NCBI GenBank assembly: GCA_017938645.1
Contig: JAGBBE010000195.1
Coordinates: forward strand, 1 to 9,325
From: Clostridia bacterium
GTDB taxonomy: Bacteria; Bacillota_A; Clostridia; Christensenellales; Aristaeellaceae
DNA length: 9,325 nt
Direction: 5' to 3'
Of the stretch, positions 6,040-9,325 are shown one piece after another (the stretch's first letter is position 1; the number at the start of each line of letters is the position of its first letter). Below the pieces are notes generated by a model. That model was not told the origin of the DNA. It ran no database searches and saw nothing but the letters and a program-made list of their open reading frames with translations. The translations under genes were made by a program, and so were the position numbers.

Positions 6040-8004
6040 TTATGGAAGGGAGGAGGAAGAATTTTTTTCGATGGTGAGGCTGTTCAGCACTGCAACATCA
6101 GAAGAGGTGTTGTCAAGCTGGATTTCCAGCCCCTTGATCAGCTCGGAGGTTTCAAGCTCGAAAGAAATGGTATTTTCAGATTTGGACAGATTCTGCATAT
6201 TCATTTCTCCATCCTGATACAGACAGCGCAGACCAAGGCTGGAAAGGCCATCACCCGTAATGGTTACGCTGTATACACCGGGATAGAGAGGCACATTGGG
6301 CCCGATGGCTTCAGAGCCCGGCTGCAGGGTGGGATCTCCCTCCCTGCGGTAATTCTGAGCAAGCCATGTTCCGTCGGCAAACACAGCCTCCACCTTCTCG
6401 TCAACACTGCTGAGCAGGTCTGCGTAGCTTTCATAGCCGTAAATGATGTAGTTGTCCGTTTCGAACAGGATGTCTTCATCACGCAGCCAGCGGCCCAGCG
6501 AAAACAGATTCTGCTGATCGTAGTATTTGGAAAACAGCAGGAACGGCTTGCCTTCAGGAACAGTTGTTTCATGGAATTTGGTCTGAAGCCACGGATCGAC
6601 AGAACTGACATCCATCAGTTCCTTGTTGACATCGTCATCATCCCAGACACGCATATCAATTTTTCCGTCGGAAAGCTCAGTAACTACATTGCCCTGCCAG
6701 AAGGTGGCATAGCCGTCGGTATAGCCTTCGTCAGTCATTACATCGGCGATGACGCGCAGCTCATAGGTGAGGTCCCGTCCGGCATAATCCGCATACTGAA
6801 CGACGGAAGAGAGCAGCACAACACCCGCGACAACAAGAGTGGCACAACGGTACAGACTGCCTTTCCACTCATGTTTTTCAACAAACCATCCTGCGATGAT
6901 GGGGAGAACAAATACAGCGACGGGAACCAGATGACCCTCCCAGAAATTCAGGTCAGTCAGCATCAGAACGGCTGCAAACAAAATAAAACTCAACAGCCAG
7001 AAAAGTGTAATCAGGTGCTTTCCACACTCTTCTTCTGCAGGAAGAGCATCTTTTTTAGCGAGTGTCCGTACGACGCAGGCAATCACCAAAAGCGTTACGC
7101 ACAGGCACAGCCCCGCGCCGGCGAGCGCTTTGGAGAAGACAGAAACATTGACAGAGTAACCAAAGATGGAGAAAAAGCTTTCCAGAAGGAGCCACAGGCG
7201 GTTGCTGTCGGGAGAAATAAAATTGATGCTGTTATAACTGACAAAGCTGAAATGTTTTGCGAAGACAAAAGAGTTGATCAGAAAGCCAGCAACCACACAT
7301 ACAGCTGCGATCGCGGACGACAGGAGGAGACGTTGCGACTGTCGTGCATTCAGAATGCCCAGACGGAGATTTTTGCAGCTTGAGGCAATGGTCAAAATGA
7401 TCGCCAGACAAAAAGCCGGAAGATGGAAGAGAAACACGATGCGGATACCGTTGAGGCCATACAGGAAACTGAGCGCGGCGAGCAAAATAACAGTCAGCGT
7501 ATATTTGCGCACGGGAATATTCCGTACACACCTAAAAAAGAGACCAGAAAGCAGAAAAATCTGGATGAGATTCGGTAGGTAGTAGGAGGCAATCAGAATA
7601 TAATTAAAATACGGGTTGGAGAAAGGAAGCAGAAAAACAGACGCGGTCAACGGATAACTACGCTTCAGGCCTGTCTGGCAGGAGAAAAAATAGAAGCTTA
7701 AAAGCAGAAGCAGATACAAAATGACCGTACCAAGAATTCTTACGACACGCCAGCTATCGATGAATGCGAACAGCGGAATGAAGATCAGGCGTGATGTAAA
7801 AGCGTAAAATTCCGTAGAATAATACCAATTTGAAGAAAACAGCTTTCCCTCCTTGGCAAGATTCCACGAAGCTGCCAGCGTTCCGGACATATCTGCATTT
7901 ACATGATGTGAAAAGTAACGAAATAAAAACAGGCACAATCCTGCAAAACACAAAAACAGCCAAAGCCACGGAAAAAACGTTTTCCACGATTTTTTTGTTG
8001 GCAT
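6040..8004 (-). CDS. Polytopic membrane protein, GT-C glycosyltransferase-like
   Basis: The 654-residue product has roughly 12 hydrophobic segments (for example about 11-29, 88-108, 142-158, 169-185, 188-208, 229-247, 294-313, 332-350, 358-374, 388-403). These are followed by about 240 mostly hydrophilic residues (411-654) rich in Asp, Glu, Trp and Tyr, probably outside the membrane. After the first segment come HHVNADMSG with Asp38 and then SSNWYYSTE (57-65); an Asp in the first outer loop is the usual catalytic position of GT-C enzymes that use polyprenyl-phosphate sugars, and similar DMS…NWYYSTE stretches occur in uncharacterised clostridial and streptococcal membrane proteins. The function is inferred from this fold only; substrate unknown. 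ATG 8004 is chosen over ATG 8037 because AAAGGAGT precedes it at eight bases and 8037 lies practically at the transcription start. It has its own promoter and no gene partner on its strand. Base composition is visibly less GC-rich than the adjacent operon, suggesting separate ancestry or weaker codon selection. Confidence 0.85.
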   Translation of the reverse strand: MPTKKSWKTFFPWLWLFLCFAGLCLFLFRYFSHHVNADMSGTLAASWNLAKEGKLFSSNWYYSTEFYAFTSRLIFIPLFAFIDSWRVVRILGTVILYLLLLLSFYFFSCQTGLKRSYPLTASVFLLPFSNPYFNYILIASYYLPNLIQIFLLSGLFFRCVRNIPVRKYTLTVILLAALSFLYGLNGIRIVFLFHLPAFCLAIILTIASSCKNLRLGILNARQSQRLLLSSAIAAVCVVAGFLINSFVFAKHFSFVSYNSINFISPDSNRLWLLLESFFSIFGYSVNVSVFSKALAGAGLCLCVTLLVIACVVRTLAKKDALPAEEECGKHLITLFWLLSFILFAAVLMLTDLNFWEGHLVPVAVFVLPIIAGWFVEKHEWKGSLYRCATLVVAGVVLLSSVVQYADYAGRDLTYELRVIADVMTDEGYTDGYATFWQGNVVTELSDGKIDMRVWDDDDVNKELMDVSSVDPWLQTKFHETTVPEGKPFLLFSKYYDQQNLFSLGRWLRDEDILFETDNYIIYGYESYADLLSSVDEKVEAVFADGTWLAQNYRREGDPTLQPGSEAIGPNVPLYPGVYSVTITGDGLSSLGLRCLYQDGEMNMQNLSKSENTISFELETSELIKGLEIQLDNTSSDVAVLNSLTIEKNSSSSLP

Positions 8005-8011
8005 CTTGTGC

Positions 8012-8019
8012 ACTCCTTT
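8012..8019 (-). promoter_or_regulatory. Ribosome binding site fixing the membrane-protein start
   Basis: Minus-strand AAAGGAGT lies eight bases (from GGAG) before ATG 8004. No such site precedes the in-frame ATG at 8037, so the shorter protein is annotated. Confidence 0.85.
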
Positions 8020-8046
8020 CCTGAAAAAGACATTCATTCGAACCTA

Positions 8047-8075
8047 ATTATAAGTGCTTTTTCATGGTTTGTCCA
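8047..8075 (-). promoter_or_regulatory. Promoter of the membrane-protein gene
   Basis: Minus-strand TGGACA (8075-8070), a 17-base spacer and a perfect TATAAT (8052-8047): eleven of twelve consensus positions for the housekeeping sigma factor. The predicted start near 8040 gives a leader of about 36 nt before ATG 8004. Confidence 0.8.
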
Positions 8076-8079
8076 TCGC

Positions 8080-8108
8080 TTTACAGACTTCACCTCTTGT
8101 GATAGACT
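8080..8108 (+). promoter_or_regulatory. Candidate promoter of the radical SAM gene
   Basis: Plus-strand TTTACA (8080-8085), 17 bases, then TAGACT (8103-8108) preceded by TG at 8100-8101, an extended -10 arrangement. The -10 matches the consensus at four of six positions. The -35 boxes of this and the opposite-strand promoter are only four bases apart. Confidence 0.4.
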
Positions 8109-8135
8109 TCGGTTGAAGCAGCTGAACGAAGCTGC
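8107..8135 (+). other. Two short hairpins in the 5' leader of the radical SAM gene
   Basis: CTTC-GGTT-GAAG (8107-8118) and GCAGCT-GAACGA-AGCTGC (8118-8135) are perfect small inverted repeats, the second ending six bases before the GGAAGG ribosome binding site (8142-8147). There is no T-run after either, so they are not terminators. They could affect translation start or be chance. Confidence 0.4.
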
Positions 8136-8158
8136 ATGTATGGAAGGATGGTCATGTC

Positions 8159-9061
8159 ATGCCCCTCTGCAACCTCTGTCCCCGGCGCTGCAATGCCAAC
8201 CGCACCCTTCATACCGGCGAGGGATTCTGCCGCATGGGCACACAGCCCGTGGTGGCGAGAGCTGCGGCGCATATGTGGGAAGAGCCGTGCATAAGCGGAA
8301 CGCGCGGCAGCGGCACGGTGTTTTTCAGCGGCTGTTCGCTTGGATGCGTGTTCTGCCAGAACGAGCCCATCAGCCATCATCTGCTGGGTGCGGGGATGGA
8401 CGCAAAGGCGCTTTGCACGCTGTTTGAGCGTGTGGAAGGGCTGGGCGTTCATAATCTGAATCTGGTCAGCCCGACGCATTTCGCCCCGGTGATCTTTGAT
8501 GCGCTCAGGATGCGTAAACCCGGTATTCCCGTGGTGTGGAATACCAGCGGCTATGAAACGGTGGAGATGGTGGAAGCTTCTCGCGGTCTGGTGGATATTT
8601 TTCTGCCGGATTTCAAGTACGCCAGCGAAAAGACCGCCTCACAGCTTGCGGATGCGCCGGATTATTTTGAAGTGACGCTTCAGGCGATCAAGGCCATGTG
8701 CGCGCAGACCGGGCCTGCGGTGTATGATGAGGACGGCATCATGCGCTCCGGCACGCTCGTCAGGCATCTGATCCTGCCTCTGCGCACGGCGGAAAGCATC
8801 AGAATTCTCGATACCATCGCACAGGAATTGCCCAAGGGAACGCCTGTGAGCCTTATGCGCCAGTACACGCCCATGAATGACGTAAAGATCCCCGGTCTCG
8901 ACCGACGTCTCACCACGCGCGAGTACGTGCGCGTGAGGGATCATATGCTTGATCTCGGTCTGGACGGATATCTGCAGCAGAAGGAGTCCGCCACCTCTGC
9001 TTTTACGCCCGTTTTTATGGATGAGGAGAGCCAAAAGCTGTTTCCTGAGGCCGATGACTGA
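8159..9061 (+). CDS. Radical SAM protein, PflX / pyruvate formate-lyase activase-like (COG1313 type)
   Basis: The 300-residue product is a radical SAM iron-sulfur protein. The cluster motif is CSLGCVFCQN, with Cys59, Cys63 and Cys66 (CxxxCxxC, as in activases). A second cysteine set at the N-terminus (Cys4, Cys7, Cys11, Cys24 in CNLCPRRC…GFCRMG) together with EEPCISGTRGSGTVFFSGC is the mark of the PflX-like group rather than true PflA. Further family blocks: VVWNTSGYE (about 115-123), DIFLPDFKY, a TLVRHLILP block, SLMRQYTP. Members are annotated as putative activators of glycyl-radical enzymes, but no substrate is established, and no glycyl-radical enzyme is in the window. ATG 8159 has GGAAGG at 11 bases, somewhat far; the conserved CNLCPRRC at residue 4 supports this start. 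It stands alone, transcribed away from the membrane-protein gene, and no clear terminator follows before the tRNA promoter. Confidence 0.93.
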   Translation: MPLCNLCPRRCNANRTLHTGEGFCRMGTQPVVARAAAHMWEEPCISGTRGSGTVFFSGCSLGCVFCQNEPISHHLLGAGMDAKALCTLFERVEGLGVHNLNLVSPTHFAPVIFDALRMRKPGIPVVWNTSGYETVEMVEASRGLVDIFLPDFKYASEKTASQLADAPDYFEVTLQAIKAMCAQTGPAVYDEDGIMRSGTLVRHLILPLRTAESIRILDTIAQELPKGTPVSLMRQYTPMNDVKIPGLDRRLTTREYVRVRDHMLDLGLDGYLQQKESATSAFTPVFMDEESQKLFPEADD

Positions 9062-9065
9062 AAAA

Positions 9066-9118
9066 AACTGAATTTTTTGCGAAATTGGGGTTGACAATCA
9101 GCGAAGATGGAGTATAAT
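9066..9118 (+). promoter_or_regulatory. Strong promoter with UP-like element for the tRNA-Lys pair
   Basis: TTGACA (9091-9096), a 16-base spacer and TATAAT (9113-9118): both boxes are perfect consensus. Immediately upstream, 9066-9087 is A/T-rich with the pattern AATTTTTT…GAAA at the place where an UP element binds the alpha subunit. The expected start near 9125 leaves a short 5' extension of about 20 nt on the tRNA precursor. Confidence 0.88.
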
Positions 9119-9144
9119 AACTTTCGCTGGTTGAAAAACCGCGT

Positions 9145-9220
9145 GCACCATTAGCTCAGTTGGTAGAGCACCTGACTCTTAATCAGGGTGTCCAGGGTTC
9201 GAGTCCCTGATGGTGTACCA
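9145..9220 (+). tRNA. tRNA-Lys (anticodon CUU), first copy
   Basis: A 76-base cloverleaf: acceptor GCACCAT with ATGGTGT (G1-U72 wobble), D arm GCTC/GAGC with AGTTGGTA loop, anticodon stem CCTGA/TCAGG with loop CTCTTAA and anticodon CTT at 9178-9180, T arm CAGGG/CCCTG with TTCGAGT loop, discriminator A and an encoded CCA. It reads AAG lysine codons. It is the first gene after the strong promoter at 9091-9118. Confidence 0.98.
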
Positions 9221-9228
9221 CCTTTTAT

Positions 9229-9304
9229 GCACCATTAGCTCAGTTGGTAGAGCACCTGACTCTTAATCAGGGTGTCCAGGGTTCGAGTCCCTGATGGTGT
9301 ACCA
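9229..9304 (+). tRNA. tRNA-Lys (anticodon CUU), second identical copy
   Basis: Identical over all 76 bases to the copy at 9145-9220, including the encoded CCA, and separated from it by only eight bases (9221-9228). The two are almost certainly one transcript cut by RNase P and 3' nucleases. The flanks differ beyond one base, so the match ends at the tRNA borders. No terminator is visible in the remaining 21 bases. Confidence 0.98.
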
Positions 9305-9325
9305 GATAAGCACTGCTGAAACAGC

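Noticed and set aside
5968..7383. 471-codon plus-strand frame opposite the membrane-protein gene
   Set aside because: It is antisense to a gene with a clear promoter, ribosome binding site and consistent membrane spans; its product looks unordered.
8005..8037. Upstream ATG 8037 giving an 11-residue N-terminal extension of the membrane protein
   Set aside because: It is almost at the predicted transcription start and has no Shine-Dalgarno sequence, whereas ATG 8004 has a good one.
9061..9080. A7/T6 inverted run after the radical SAM gene as a terminator
   Set aside because: The stem would contain only A-T pairs and has no GC core; the T-run is better explained as part of the UP-like element of the tRNA promoter.
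1..9325. CRISPR array, insertion sequence, prophage or toxin-antitoxin system
   Set aside because: No spaced repeats, transposase motifs, terminal inverted repeats or attachment duplications were found; the only arrays are the in-frame infB repeat and the tRNA pair.

Overview
The window looks like a chromosomal segment of a low-to-moderate GC-skewed Firmicute of the class Clostridia (inference). The basis is the gene order rimP-nusA-ylxR-ylxQ-infB, which is the Firmicutes order, together with AGGAGG-type ribosome binding sites, CCA-encoding tRNA genes and a PflX-like radical SAM gene typical of anaerobes. The translation operon is visibly GC-rich; the membrane-protein gene beside it is visibly less so.

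Layout. Positions 1-5729 (minus strand) hold a translation/transcription operon read right to left: rimP (30S maturation), nusA (pausing/termination/antitermination), ylxR/rnpM (RNase P modulator family), ylxQ (L7Ae family, K-turn RNA binding) and infB (IF-2, cut at the left edge only a few residues from its natural end). The genes are tightly packed: 18 nt rimP-nusA, 36 nt nusA-ylxR, a 4-base ATGA overlap ylxR-ylxQ, and 51 nt ylxQ-infB. A long leader of about 240 nt (5730-5969) precedes rimP. It has a promoter, a perfect 16-bp palindrome at the predicted 5' end of the transcript, internal stem-loops, and a terminator-like hairpin with U-tracts just before rimP. This looks like an attenuator, and NusA is an obvious candidate regulator.

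Positions 6040-8004 (minus) encode a large polytopic membrane protein with a GT-C glycosyltransferase-like start and an extracytoplasmic C-terminal part. It has its own good promoter. Back to back with it, a plus-strand promoter drives a PflX/COG1313-like radical SAM protein (8159-9061) of unknown substrate. At the right edge a near-consensus promoter with an UP-like A/T block (9066-9118) precedes two identical tRNA-Lys(CUU) genes (9145-9220, 9229-9304).

Most of the window is ordinary core machinery. The parts that deserve a second look are the structured rimP leader, the nested 30/99-bp repeat inside infB, and the two less-characterised genes (membrane GT-C-like protein and radical SAM protein). 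I do not see a clearly new multi-gene system here.
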